Assembly: GCA_002077045.2 (NCBI GenBank)
Contig: KZ111150.1
Coordinates: 14,955-78,954, forward strand
From: Rachicladosporium sp. CCFEE 5018
Taxonomy: Eukaryota > Ascomycota > Dothideomycetes > Cladosporiales > Cladosporiaceae
DNA length: 64,000 nt
Reading direction: 5' to 3'
Every line of letters starts with the position of its first letter. Within the stretch, counting starts at the first letter, position 1. Both the position numbers and the translations under genes were made by a program. This document shows positions 21,213-32,054 of the stretch, one piece after another. Below the pieces are notes generated by a model. It was not told the origin of the DNA, did no database searches, and saw only the letters and a program-made list of their open reading frames with translations.

Positions 21213-21845
21213 TTACATTAACAACGTGCTATAATCCGCGATCTCCTCTGGTCCGAACGCCCAGATCTGCTTTACAGATTTCCTGCAAAGCGCACGATGG
21301 ACGTGCCCGAGCATCATCTGGTTGCGGACGCCGCGCTCGAATTCTGCCAGCGTCTTGTTCACATACGGGAACTGCGTCGCCATACTGTGTGCTCCGAAGA
21401 TCAAGGGACATTCAATCCCCCACGACTCGTCTGGGAAGCTTGGCAAAGGGACCGTTAGGAATGGCTGCTTTGCGTCGCCAAACGCTTTGACCATCTTGTC
21501 GAGAAGGTACATCCGTACTGCACTGGAGTAAACAGGGTAGACATCGTTGTTCGTACCTCCGGGTGGTATGCGGAGCGGATAGAGTGGCGCTCCAGAGTGG
21601 TGCTTCTGCGGTGTGCCAAGGAGAAGTGTGTTATAGCGAAGAGAGCGGTTCGCGTTGCGATCGGAGTGCAGCGCATCCTCGGGCAGACGCAAGAACAGCG
21701 CCTCTTGCAGAGATCTCGACTGCCCGATGGTAGTGTACCAATTCTTGTTCACACGCTGCGCGAGGAGAACAGTCTTCATGTCGTCGACGGAGATTAGAAC
21801 GATTTCCAGAAGCTCTGGGATGTTGAGCATCCTTGGGGCCGCCAT
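21213..21845 (-). CDS. F-box-like family protein (left member of divergent pair 1)
   Basis: 210 aa, single exon. The N-terminal motif MLNIPELLEIVLISVD, then KTVLLAQRVNKNW, then LQEALFL is the shared F-box-like signature. Downstream there is a variable region, then SSAVRMYLL, PLIFGAHSM and a C-terminal AEFERGVRNQMMLGHV block that recurs in the 33.0-kb paralogue (SDFRREVAGMLALGYNH). The role is unknown; by family it could be a substrate adaptor of an SCF ubiquitin ligase. It lies head to head with the next F-box-like gene, with 265 bp between start codons. Confidence 0.7.
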   Translation of the reverse strand: MAAPRMLNIPELLEIVLISVDDMKTVLLAQRVNKNWYTTIGQSRSLQEALFLRLPEDALHSDRNANRSLRYNTLLLGTPQKHHSGAPLYPLRIPPGGTNNDVYPVYSSAVRMYLLDKMVKAFGDAKQPFLTVPLPSFPDESWGIECPLIFGAHSMATQFPYVNKTLAEFERGVRNQMMLGHVHRALCRKSVKQIWAFGPEEIADYSTLLM

Positions 21846-22110
21846 GTCTTAAGCCGCTGTCTGCTATGGCGTACGGGACGAGAGCTGTAGATGTAGGGTT
21901 GGACTGGAGATAGCCGCCAAGTGGTAGTAGGAACAGATTTGCTGTTCTGACGAAATCAGGTGGTGCGATTGACAAGCGGGACATATGCTACTGGGCCGTG
22001 CCTGCCTCGCCTCATGAGCAGAATGGACGCGGACGTCATCACTTAGATCAGTTCGTGCGGTTTCAAATGCACCATCAAGCCCAGATCCGCTCCGTATTGG
22101 ACGAGCCACC

Positions 22111-22686
22111 ATGATTCCAATCCCGGAAGCTCTTGTCCAGCAGGAAATCGACGCCCGGTCGCCAGCGATCAAGACCTTCGCAATTCCCGAACTTCTAGAG
22201 CATGTTCTCCTCTTCGTGGACCAAACGAAGACCCTCCTCCTTGCCCAGCGCGTAGACAAGAACTGGCACAAGCAGCTCAACACCGCCCCGAAGCTAAGGC
22301 AAGCGCTCTTCTTCAACCACCGCGAACTCAACAAGCACGCATGCGCCTACAACGGCACAGCGCCATGGAGTGACTGCGAAGGCTGCTGCGATAATTACAT
22401 CGCGCACCACAACCAGCTCTTGCCGGACTTCGGCTTCGAAAACGACGAGATCGACAATCCTAAATTGCGCATCAATGCCCTCTTCCTACGTCCCGACTGC
22501 AGCGCGCTCAGAATGTTCAGCACTGCGGGTGCAGCCGACCATATCCACGTCGAATTGTCGTGGCGTGACCGCCACGAGAAGCTGCCGAGCTGTGGCTGCA
22601 CCACGCTGAGATGGTTCGCATGGTCGGCGGGAGAAACGCTTGGTGCTTTTCCGGCCAAGGTCCGGCAAGGGTGCAATGCGGATTGA
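22111..22686 (+). CDS. F-box-like family protein (right member of divergent pair 1)
   Basis: 191 aa, single exon. The motif begins at about residue 23: FAIPELLEHVLLFVD, then KTLLLAQRVDKNWH, then LRQALFFN. A Cys-rich stretch (DCEGCCDNY) follows, matched by the CSKCNNNY of the 32.1-kb paralogue, then LRINALFLRPDCSALRMF and a WFAWSAGET block like the HWFFWRQDQT of the same paralogue. So this copy is closest to the 32.1-kb gene. Function unknown beyond the F-box-like N-terminus. Confidence 0.7.
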   Translation: MIPIPEALVQQEIDARSPAIKTFAIPELLEHVLLFVDQTKTLLLAQRVDKNWHKQLNTAPKLRQALFFNHRELNKHACAYNGTAPWSDCEGCCDNYIAHHNQLLPDFGFENDEIDNPKLRINALFLRPDCSALRMFSTAGAADHIHVELSWRDRHEKLPSCGCTTLRWFAWSAGETLGAFPAKVRQGCNAD

Positions 22687-23365
22687 TGGGAATGCGAGGT
22701 GCGGACGGAGGAGACTTTGGCAGGGTGCCATTGCCGCCGCGAGTGGTTGGCTATGGGCTACGAGCCTGCAGCGCCGCATGGCTGCTTCACTAGGTGAGGG
22801 ATCCAGCACAGCCTTCGTTTCGCGGTGGAAAGAATCGCTGACCTGAGCTGACGGGAACAATAATGTGCCGAGCGTGCAGCCTGCCAGCATGCGCCGTCGC
22901 GAGGACTATAGGTCACGACAAGTCCGGCGCCGTGATGCAGAGGAAGCTTTGTCATCATCTCGCAATCTTGAGGGAACGCACACATAGTAGAATTCGTCCT
23001 AAGCATGAGGTTGCACCCCACAGTCCTGCATGGGCTTTGCCTGGACTTACTACTCTCATGGTCGTAGTATGCGGGTGTTACGGCGCATTGGTCATGATAG
23101 CACGAGTGTTGCAACTGCTTGAGCTGTTCGGGAGTGCCGTACACAAATGATCAGTCCACGGCCGCTGGCGCACTCGACAGGCTGAAGTGGTATGCAGAGG
23201 TGACAGAAGAGATACGAGAGCCAAAGAAAGGGGGTTGATGGAATGATCGTTTCATCAACTCGCTACCAGTATACCTTATACCCATAACGATAGTGTCCTG
23301 TGTCACCCTTCCCTCGCAAGAAATGCATGATCATGTACCACCCCTCACTCAAGGCTCCCAAACCC
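22687..23365. other. Intergenic, nothing recognised
   Basis: Between the F-box-like gene and the open frame downstream of the F-box/WD40 gene. Only shadow-like short frames. No RNA gene recognised. Confidence 0.45.
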
Positions 23366-23815
23366 CTACCAACGTCGCCCCCTCCTCTCAACAGCCACCC
23401 CAAACCTCCCCAACGTCATATAAACACCAATGACTTCCTTCCTTCCCCTCAAACCCCCAACCCAATGATCCCCATCCCAATCCCTCGCAGTATGCGTAAA
23501 GTCATCGAAATTCTGGTCCTCCCAAATAAGCAACGCCATCGCAGTCTCCCAAGGCGTCGCGTAGTGCCCGAGCTTACTGCCAATAATGCAATAAATAGGC
23601 CGAAGGATATCACACTGCATGAGCTTGTACTTGAAATCGCCGAGCGTGTTGGCAGCATGGGAGGCCACTACTAGGCTCTCGAGGCACGCTGTGCGATGCG
23701 GGTGCTCCAGGGGACGAAGTTCGACGCATTGACTGACAGTGTATACGCGGACAAGGTAGGAGGCCCGAATTGACGTGGTGTGGGGGATCTGCAGGAGGCG
23801 TCCGATCCAGCTGTA
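23366..23815 (-). other. Open coding-like frame continuing past the stop of the F-box/WD40 gene
   Basis: Directly after the TAG stop (23816-23818) of the F-box/WD40 gene, the same frame stays open for 149 codons and ends with TAG at 23366. Its first half prefers C or G in third positions, like the real genes here, and reads as a plausible protein with segments such as SIRASYLVRVYTV, FKYKLMQCDILRPIYCII and ETAMALLIWEDQNF. I do not recognise a family. It could be a readthrough extension, an exon reached by alternative splicing, a separate gene whose 5' part I cannot see, or a 3' UTR open by chance. Confidence 0.35.
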
Positions 23816-26488
23816 CTAGAGGTTGGCGAACGGGTTGCGGAAGACGATGGCCGTCGTTTCTTCGATGGGAATTTCGCGCAGGTCGTCGATGTATTCGATC
23901 GGCATCCCATCGATCCTAGCAGTAGGATCCTTGCGGAGACCAAAGTCAATGATGAGGATGCGGCCATCTTGGCTGGTAGCCACGATGCGGCGGTAGTCGG
24001 ACTTGGCAGCCAGCATCCAGGATGTCGTCCACTCTTCAGCGCGCCAGATCTGCTCGCCGGTATTGAAGTCGTAGACGCGGAGGTCGAGGTCGTAGGATCC
24101 AGAGACCACGCGGGAGTTGGCACTATCAAGCCATAGAGAGCGCACCAACTGAGTGTGCCCTGTGAAGCGGCCGACTTCTTCGCCAGTCTCGACGCAGAAC
24201 TTGTAGGTGATGTGGTCATTGCCGCCGGCTAGCACATACTTCATATCCTCGCTGAACTCAACTGCTGCGAGGCCGCGCTCCTTGGCAGAGAACTCCTTGA
24301 CTAGCGTCATCTTCTCGATGTCCCAGAGTCTAGCTATTCCATCGCCGCTAGCGCTGACAAGGAATCTGCCGCGGAGCTGGACTGCGTTGACGGGACCGCG
24401 GTGGCCTGGCAGACGGCCTTTGATGCTGTAGTCTGAGCGGTTCCAGACGATGATGCTGCTGTCCTTCGAGCAGGAGACGATATACTTGGCATCGAGAGCC
24501 ACGTCCAAGACACCGCCAGTGTGGTCGGTCAGGCGACGCATTGGCTTGTAGGTCTTGATGTCCCAGACCAGAAGCGTCGAGTCCGATGAGCCAGTCACGA
24601 GGATCTTGTCGTCATACTGGAGGCACAGGATGCTGGCGTCGTGCCACTGCTCGGGCGTAGTGAAGATCCCATTGCCGTAAACCGTACCATTAACGCTTGC
24701 AACAGCGCTGTGAAATGATGGGTAGTCGACTGTCCTGAGCGGTTTGGGTCCAGGCGTGGGTCGAACTTGAGGTCCTCCAATGACCTTGATGCACTGCAAG
24801 GTGTTGATATCCCAGACGCGGATTGTGCGGTCACGCGATCCAGTGATGATCTTCTCCTCGTCGAACTGCACGCAGTATACGCTATCGGTGTGTCCAGACA
24901 AGTATGTGGCCTTGCCGGACACCTTCGGTCCCATCCGCCACTGGGCCTCCAGATGCACTCGCGCTTTGTACATGTTCTTCCATGGCTGATGCCTCTTGTT
25001 CTTCCTGCCGCATCCCATGCTGCCCACCTGAATAGGTGCCGGATCGGTATGGATTTGTCGCTGGTATTTTCGAAGGAACGCAGATCTCCAGACCGACTGA
25101 TCTTGAGCGAAGACCTTCCAAGCGCGACTAACCCTCGAGGCAATGGCGAGAGTTGGCGCATCAGCGAGCGACATGATCTTGAGACATAGCTCGGCGGGTA
25201 GCGCAGAGGTAAAGTCCCGGCGGCTGTCGTCCTTCGGAACTGAGTCCTCGGAATCAGCGTAGACCGGCATATCGATATCGCCGTCAAAGTCACGACATGG
25301 GCTATCGAAGCGGTCGTATTGAGATAGATCGGCACCGCTATCAGCTGCACTAGAAATAGATCCAATACGAGAGCGACGACTGTTGAGGTCATCGTGAAAG
25401 TCCAAGTCCATTTGAACATCGCCGGTGAGTTGCTTGTGTCGGGCTGCGAACTGCCTGGCTCCTTCTCCACCAGATGGGTTGAAGTAGGGAGGCACGCTGC
25501 GAGCTGGCTGCCCATGGGCAGGAGCGGGAGTGTCTTTGCGGTCGTTGCTGGAGATACCGCCGAGGAGTGCAGGTCGGAACTTCTTGTTGCGAGAGTTGTC
25601 GTCATATTTAACATTGCGCTTGGTGGGTGAAGTCGGCTGTGTTGCTTTCTTCGTTAGGTTTGAAGGGTCGATGGTCAGCAACACACCCTCGTTGCTGCTC
25701 GGTTTGCGAGCTTTTACACCAAAGGAAGCCATATCATTGGTCATCATGTTCCTGCCAAAATCCGAGACCTTCTTGCTGAGTCTTCTGGCTGTGGACCCTC
25801 TTCGCGCGGACTCTTGATTACTAGTGCCCGCAATACAGGCGGTCAATGATGCATCGCTTAATACTGTGCTTGCTGCTGAGAACATGCTCGAGCCTGATCC
25901 TATGCCGGATGGCGTGCTGCTCACAGTGAATGTGTTGGCATCTAGCCATGCGTTGGCTGACGACCCGACTGATGACAGCGAAGGCGAGTAAAGCGAGTTT
26001 GCAGAGCTTGCATGTGACGATGACGAAGCTGAGCTGCCTGTCCCTAGTTGCCGTACAAAAGGTCTGCGCTGCCTTCGCTGATTTCTCCAGAACGTATTCC
26101 TAATCTCCTCAGTCTGAAAATGCGGCTCCGGACCAGTATTCCTCAAGAACGCCGCCAACGCGCGCGTGTTCTCCCATGCCTGCGCATCCGCGGCTGCTTC
26201 ACGTGCAAGAGCTGCACGACCTATGGTATCATAGGAACGCTGTGACGCCGCGTCGGCGAGCATGTGCAGGCCATTGCGCGAGTGGTCGGACACGTGTTGA
26301 CGTTGCTCAGGCTGCGAGCCGAATGTCCTCGACGAGTGGACAGTATGTGGTCGGTGTAGTGGCAGTTGAGGACGTTGCTGCTGTTGTTGTATTGGAAGGT
26401 CGAAGGTCGATTGGGGAACCGAGTTCGAGTCCGAGGATTGACCGGTAGTATGCATTTCGCCGGTAATGAAGGAGTCGGAAGTATGCAA
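23816..26488 (-). CDS. F-box and WD40-repeat protein (SCF adaptor type)
   Basis: 890 aa, single exon. The first about 400 residues are low-complexity and Ser/Gln-rich. The F-box is near residue 425: LPAELCLKIMSLAD, then IASRVSRAWKVFAQDQSVWR. At least six WD40 repeats follow, for example YLSGHTDSVYCVQFD, KIITGSRDRTIRVWD, LVTGSSDSTLLVWD, YIVSCSKDSSIIVWN and VSGSYDLDLRVYD, making a beta-propeller. F-box plus WD40 is the layout of SCF substrate receptors such as Cdc4/Fbw7 and Met30/SconB; which target this one recognises cannot be told. Its canonical F-box is distinct from the small F-box-like family nearby. Another long frame within it (24595-25614) is a shadow. An open frame continues past the stop. 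Confidence 0.9.
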   Translation of the reverse strand: MHTSDSFITGEMHTTGQSSDSNSVPQSTFDLPIQQQQQRPQLPLHRPHTVHSSRTFGSQPEQRQHVSDHSRNGLHMLADAASQRSYDTIGRAALAREAAADAQAWENTRALAAFLRNTGPEPHFQTEEIRNTFWRNQRRQRRPFVRQLGTGSSASSSSHASSANSLYSPSLSSVGSSANAWLDANTFTVSSTPSGIGSGSSMFSAASTVLSDASLTACIAGTSNQESARRGSTARRLSKKVSDFGRNMMTNDMASFGVKARKPSSNEGVLLTIDPSNLTKKATQPTSPTKRNVKYDDNSRNKKFRPALLGGISSNDRKDTPAPAHGQPARSVPPYFNPSGGEGARQFAARHKQLTGDVQMDLDFHDDLNSRRSRIGSISSAADSGADLSQYDRFDSPCRDFDGDIDMPVYADSEDSVPKDDSRRDFTSALPAELCLKIMSLADAPTLAIASRVSRAWKVFAQDQSVWRSAFLRKYQRQIHTDPAPIQVGSMGCGRKNKRHQPWKNMYKARVHLEAQWRMGPKVSGKATYLSGHTDSVYCVQFDEEKIITGSRDRTIRVWDINTLQCIKVIGGPQVRPTPGPKPLRTVDYPSFHSAVASVNGTVYGNGIFTTPEQWHDASILCLQYDDKILVTGSSDSTLLVWDIKTYKPMRRLTDHTGGVLDVALDAKYIVSCSKDSSIIVWNRSDYSIKGRLPGHRGPVNAVQLRGRFLVSASGDGIARLWDIEKMTLVKEFSAKERGLAAVEFSEDMKYVLAGGNDHITYKFCVETGEEVGRFTGHTQLVRSLWLDSANSRVVSGSYDLDLRVYDFNTGEQIWRAEEWTTSWMLAAKSDYRRIVATSQDGRILIIDFGLRKDPTARIDGMPIEYIDDLREIPIEETTAIVFRNPFANL

Positions 26489-27876
26489 TGAGGGTGGCAG
26501 ACGGCGATGCTAATGAATGTGTGGCCGGCAATAGGAAGTGTCGACGGTGAGGAGTGCAAGACGGCTGGATTCGGTAGGTGGTAGCGGTGAAGGGAGGATG
26601 AGGTGAGTAAAGTTCAGCGTCGGTGGTGCCGAGGAGCGGCTTGCAGCGCTGCGCTGTGCTGTGCTATGCAAGGAGAGCTGCACGACAGCAATGCAACAGG
26701 ACCACGTATCGCCGTGTGTTGGTCGAGGTGCAGGGTCAATGTTGTCAACGACCTCCGTATTGACGAAAGTATTAGCGGAGATGAAGGAGTGAGTGGACCG
26801 TGCTGCGGTCAAACAGGACGGCGGATCCTCGGTCTCGTTCGGTCAAAGATGTGTCGAGTGTGGTGAGATGGGTGAGATTATTGTGGCAGGTATAAGTATA
26901 GTATGCTGACTGGCAGAGACAGCAGACAGAGTTGAGACCTATATGCCCCAGCAGATGGCAGCGGTGATGTCGCTCTGGCGCTCGTGCAGCGTGTCGTCAG
27001 TACGACCGAGAGTTGCTGTAGGGGTCCTTCACCAAAACCAGCGGTAGTTTCGCGGAGAGCAGATTCGGGAGCCCTGTTACCTCACTGCTGTTGACGGGCA
27101 GGACTTACAGTAGTACGACCGCGAAAGATGAATTCTCTGCCCTGGTCTGCGGTACCCGGGTACTCTGCCGCGCTCGGAGGTGGTTTTCTGCACTGGCAGG
27201 TCGACAAGAATGGTTGGGTTTCTGAGCTTCCAAGACACGCTGCGGCAAGCGGCGCTCCGTCCAAGCAGCAAGGTTTCTCCGACGTCGCCTTTGCTGCACA
27301 CACTTTCGCCTGTGCCGATGCACGTCACACTGACTGACAAGGCGTGGCGTTGAGGGTTACACTGCAATTTGCCTGCGAATCAAGCCCAGCGTCAGGGTTG
27401 CGAAGAGTCTGGCAGGCGCGAACGAGAGTCGATAACCAAGTGAAGTCACGATGTTGCATACAATACTACAGCATCACTTCATCGATGCCCCGATCCTCAG
27501 GCTCCCCGCTCTCACGTCCGATCACAAGTGCACATGCATGTCATACAGCCTTAGCTATAGAGGAGCCGTTGGTAAGACCGGTATTGACCATCCGGCGAAT
27601 CCTGCCAACGCACCCTGCATCGTCATCAACCACCACCCCAGGATCTCTCCCCGCTTGACCCGGTTGGGAATCACGTTGCCAAGACATTGGACTAGACAAC
27701 GGTAGATCGGTACCGATCCGGTTGATGACCTGACTTTCATTACCCGTGCTTCATAGATGATCTAGACTGGTCTCTGTGACATCTGAAAGAGCACAGATCT
27801 TACGCGCCACCTGCACTTGCTACCACCCAGCACCTCACATACCACTTACTACACCTTGAGGAGCGCCGGTGCAGTT
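26489..27876. other. Large divergent intergenic region
   Basis: About 1.4 kb between the start codons of the F-box/WD40 gene and a small membrane-protein gene. It should hold both promoters and probably a long 5' leader for the F-box/WD40 gene. No convincing ORF, RNA gene or repeat seen. Confidence 0.5.
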
Positions 27877-28356
27877 ATGGCACCCACTACCTCATCCACC
27901 ATACCCCTCCCCTACACCCTCTTCTTCCTCTACATCGAGCCCTTCTTCACGGCCCTCGGCGCAGTCTACGCCTTCTTCCTCCAACACCAATATCTCACCC
28001 TCACCGTTTCATCGAATCCTCTCCCGCCCTCACTCCGCGAACAAGTAGTCCTCAACCAGCTCGCGAATCTCTACCTCGTCTTTGCCGTCTCAGAAGCATG
28101 TGTATTACGCGCTACGAAAGACGTGCGAGTTTGGAAGATCTTCCTGATTGGCCTGCTGATTGCGGACTTTGGCCATTTGGCCAGTGTGTTTGCCGTTGAG
28201 GGCTGGGAGGGCTACTGGAAGATCTGGGAGTGGAACTCGATGAGCTGGGGGAATTTGGGGTTTGTCTATGCTGGCGCGACCATGCGGGTTGCGTTTCTGG
28301 CTGGTTGGGGATTGGGCGGTGGGAGCAAGAGGAAGGGGTCCCAGAGTAAGAGATGA
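27877..28356 (+). CDS. Small four-helix membrane protein (DUF7704-like)
   Basis: 159 aa from the ATG at 27877; the frame is open from 27817 but the conserved, hydrophobic part starts here. Four hydrophobic segments are visible (around LPYTLFFLYIEPFF, LANLYLVFAVSEACVL, IFLIGLLIADFGHLASVFA and NLGFVYAGATMRVAFLAG), ending in a basic tail (SKRKGSQSKR). The pattern, including VWKIFLIGLLIADFGH and the Arg in TMRVAFL, recalls a common fungal family of unknown function (DUF7704 type). It is probably in an internal membrane. No function can be given. Confidence 0.65.
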   Translation: MAPTTSSTIPLPYTLFFLYIEPFFTALGAVYAFFLQHQYLTLTVSSNPLPPSLREQVVLNQLANLYLVFAVSEACVLRATKDVRVWKIFLIGLLIADFGHLASVFAVEGWEGYWKIWEWNSMSWGNLGFVYAGATMRVAFLAGWGLGGGSKRKGSQSKR

Positions 28357-29582
28357 GGCGAGGGCGGACTGGTAGAAAGATGATCATAATGATGCAAGTG
28401 AGGAGTGAGTTTAGTACGAGGATACTGCCCTAGGCGACCGTGACGATGAAGTGACGTTGGATGCTGCCGAAAGTGGTGCAAGCAATCGATGCTGACCACA
28501 ACTGCATTGTCCAATGGTCGCTATATCTGTAGGCGCCGAGTGCAGGACACGTTGCAGACCGGCGAGCTGGTATCCCTGGGGCCATGCTCCCGGACCCTGA
28601 CGGTCAAGCTCTTGTACGGGAAGCTACTTATGACCTCACCTCAAGTTCGCGACACACAGCTGACCGATCCATGGCACAAGAAGCACTGGCTGTACGACCT
28701 TTAAGTGGTCCGAGGGCGATGCCGCACATTTAAATAGATCTGGAGTGTGCGCAATCGGAGTCATTACTTCGCGATGGCCGGAACAAAGGTGATATCCTCT
28801 CGATCTCGACCGCATGATTGCAACCGACCACCGGCAATGTGTGTGCTAGGATCTTCCTGATGGTGGTCGAGAGATCTAAGGTCCTCAGCAAGACGAGTGA
28901 GCAAGCTGATATCTTTGGCCACACTCGTCTATAACGTCGGTTGCACTTTACGTGCGCTACGTGGGCGTCGCCAGCATCTTTGATCGAAACGAAATCAGCA
29001 GTCACACATCATTGAGCAAGTCAGGGCATGCCTAACATCGCAAGATGATCGTGAATGGACAGGCCAACGACCTGCCAACCTCTCCACAGGCCTCAGGCAT
29101 CATATATGTCGAAGGAAAAGCTGCGTGCACAAATTGCTTACTTTTCGTTGCCAATACTGCAATGCCGCTGCGCCCGCACAACGCAATACGGCAACTTCTC
29201 ACTTACAATTGACGACCTTCCTCATTGCGTTTGTCAATTGTTCGTTCTCTGCTCAATGGTCTTGGACGTTCATGATTGCGACCAGTCATTTCTCCAGGTT
29301 CCCAGCACGCCGCCAAGGGATCATGCAAGCCAAGTATACCAAGACTTCTCCACCTCACTTCGAGTACAGATCCGGTCAGCAAGTATACCACGCTCTTGTG
29401 TGGTTGGGTCCTCGTCTGCGGTGTGCAAAGTCCCGCACGGCAGGTCATAGTCATGGTAGTAACGATTGGCTAGCCACGTTCTTGGAATGCAGGTACAGGC
29501 GTGGCAATATATGTAGGTGTAGCCGCAACTCATTGCTTCGAAAGTGCTCTCTGTACCCACGGTCAAGCATCACTACGTCAAG
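28357..29582. other. Intergenic, about 1.2 kb, nothing recognised
   Basis: Upstream of the PhoD-like gene. Several overlapping short frames, none protein-like. The PhoD promoter should lie at the right end. Confidence 0.45.
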
Positions 29583-31696
29583 ATGTTGTCTCTTCTCCCC
29601 TTCTTTGCTGTTGTCCCAGCGGTCCTTGCTGACTACAGCGGCAACATCAACTACGGATCGCCTTCGCTGCGGCACCGCGGCCTAGGGATTCATCTCCCGT
29701 CAGTAGTCAAGCGCCAGACAGTCCCGTCCTACGCAAACGCATCGGCTCTAAATTTTACCCATGGCATCGCCTCTGGTGACCCATACTCCGATTCCGTCAT
29801 CCTCTGGACCCGTGTGGCGCCCACTGCCGACAACGACCGCAGCAACGTTACAGTCTCTGGCACTGTTCCACTGTACAATCATCTGACCGAGGAGTATGTT
29901 CGTGCTAGCACCCAGCCAATCTGCGTCAGCTACGTAGTCGCCCGCGATGAAGACCTCAAGCGTGTCGTCTCGCAAGGCCGAGCCTACACTTCTTCTGATA
30001 TCGACTACACTGTCAAGGTCGAGGCGAAGGGTCTCAAAGCTTTCACGCAGTACTGGTATCAATTCCGCGTCTGCGGAAGTGAGCTTGTGTCGCCGAAGGG
30101 GCGCACCAAGACTGCTCCGCGCGCCAATGATGATGTGAGCGATATTGGGCTGGCTGTGTACTCCTGCTCAAACTTCCCGAATGGCTTCTTCAACGCGTAC
30201 GGCAACTCTGCGCGCAAGGATAACGTGGACTACGTCTTGCATGTAAGTCGACTTTCTTCTCTTCACCTCGGTCATAGCCGGAGAGCGCATGCGCTAATGT
30301 ACCGCAGCTCGGTGACTACATCTACGAATACGCCACCTCGAACTCCCTCCGCCCAGTCCAGCCACGCAAGGAGATCTTCTCCTTGTACGACTATCGCCGC
30401 CGTCTAGCGACATACCGCACGGACAGCGATCTCCTGCTATCGCATAGCAAGTTTGCCTGGATCACCGTCTGGGATGACCATGGCACGTAGCTACTAAAGC
30501 CAGATCAATACTGGTCTGAAGCTGACATCAGATCGCAGAGTTTGCCAACAACGGCTACCGTGATGGCTTTTCCGGCATGAACAACACCGAGGACTCCTTC
30601 ATCCGCGCCGGCCGCGTCAGCGTCGATCAGCGTAAGATGAACGCCGTGCGTGCTTACTTCGAGTGGATGCCCCTTCGTCAAGTAGACATGGACGACGGTC
30701 TGAGAGTGTGGAGAAGCTTTGCTCTCGGCAAGCTCGTGGATCTTGTCATGCTCGACACCAGGAACTATGACAGGTCGATCACCACGCTCAATTGGAACAC
30801 CGACTATGTCACTGAGATCTCCAATGATGCCGGTAGGACGCTTATGGGTGGGCTGCAGGAGAGCTGGTAAGTTCAAGCTCGACCTATCGCTCTCCATATG
30901 CTGACTGACCGCTTCTATAGGTTCTATCGCCAGCTCATCAACTCCAAGAAGCGCGCGGCCAAGTGGCGGTTGATCGGGAGTCAGATTGTGTTCTCCCGCG
31001 TCAACATCACCACTTGGTTCGGCACTGAGGAGAATCCATACAACAGCGACGCATGGGATGGGTACTTCGCAAACAAGGTATGCCGCCACAGCCTGAACTT
31101 CACTTTTGGAGCCAAGGCTGACACTTGCACAGAACCGCACCCTGAAGACCCTCTACGACAACAATATCGGCAACAACATCTTCATGTCCGGCGACTCGCA
31201 TCTGAACTGGGCCTCCGACCTCGTCTGGTTGGACGAGAAGTCCTACAACCCCAAGACCGGCGCCGGCAGTCTAGGCGCAGAGTTCGCCGGTACCGCCGTA
31301 TCATCATCTTCACCTTTCGGTGCCTCCTCCTCGCTTAGGCAGACCAACAACCAGTCCTCGCTCCTCATCCGCGACAATTCGGAGCTGCAGTGGCAGGAGG
31401 GTTACTACAGAGGGTACTATGAGTTGCAGATCTCGACACAGAAGGTTGTGGCGCAGTACTTTGGGTGCCCTGATCTAAGAACGAGGAACGGGTATGAGAT
31501 CAGCCTGGGAAATTTCACTGTTACGGATGGTGGGAATGCCATTCAGCGGCCGATCGGAGGTGGTTTTGTGGCCAATGGAGCGCTGCAGGATGGACAGGTG
31601 GTGGGTACTAATCTTACGCTGGACACGAACACGGGCAGGTGGGCTGTCAGAGGATTCAACTTTTCGGGTGTGACGATTCCTTCAGGGATTGCCTAG
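29583..31696 (+). CDS. Secreted PhoD-like alkaline phosphatase
   Basis: Five exons: 29583-30242, 30308-30482, 30539-30866, 30921-31077 and 31133-31696 (627 aa). Signal peptide: MLSLLPFFAVVPAVLA. The N-terminal Fn3-like PhoD domain has FTHGIASGDPYSDSVILWTR. The metallophosphatase core has LAVYSCSNFPNGFFNAYG, LGDYIYEY, WDDHE (across intron 2), MLDTRNYDRS and FMSGDSHLNWASD, matching the metal ligands of PhoD enzymes. These release phosphate from diesters or monoesters outside the cell and are often phosphate-regulated. Intron 2 (30483-30538) must use a GC donor (GCACGT) to keep the WDDHE motif; the other introns are GT-AG. Confidence 0.9.
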
Positions 31697-32054
31697 ACTC
31701 GTGTTTCAAACAGCTCGTGCAAGCAAGAGTGGCTGAGTCGATGCTCACCCCGAACGCACGTTAGATAGTCACTATCTGTAGCGAAGCCAATATGAAGGCT
31801 CCCCGACTCCAAAAACGCCGGGATCTCGAGGGCTTAATAATGTGGGTGCAGCTCCTGTAAAACAATCCACGAGAGCCTAGGCCATTATTACGACACCTTG
31901 GAGAGGTGCCGTCCACACTGCCCATGATGTCGAGTTCGTGCCTTGAAAAGGTTATCAGGCAGTCAGGGGCGTCTTCATTCGATCGAACCACCGTTCAGAA
32001 CATGCCATCGGGCTCGATAAGCATCGCAGGCTCGTCTAGGGCGAATTAGTTACA
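31697..32054. other. Intergenic, nothing recognised
   Basis: Short convergent spacer between the PhoD-like gene and the F-box-like gene. Confidence 0.5.

Noticed and set aside
24595..25614. 339-codon minus-strand frame inside the F-box/WD40 gene
   Set aside because: Out of frame with the WD40 repeats on the same strand, unusual composition; a shadow.
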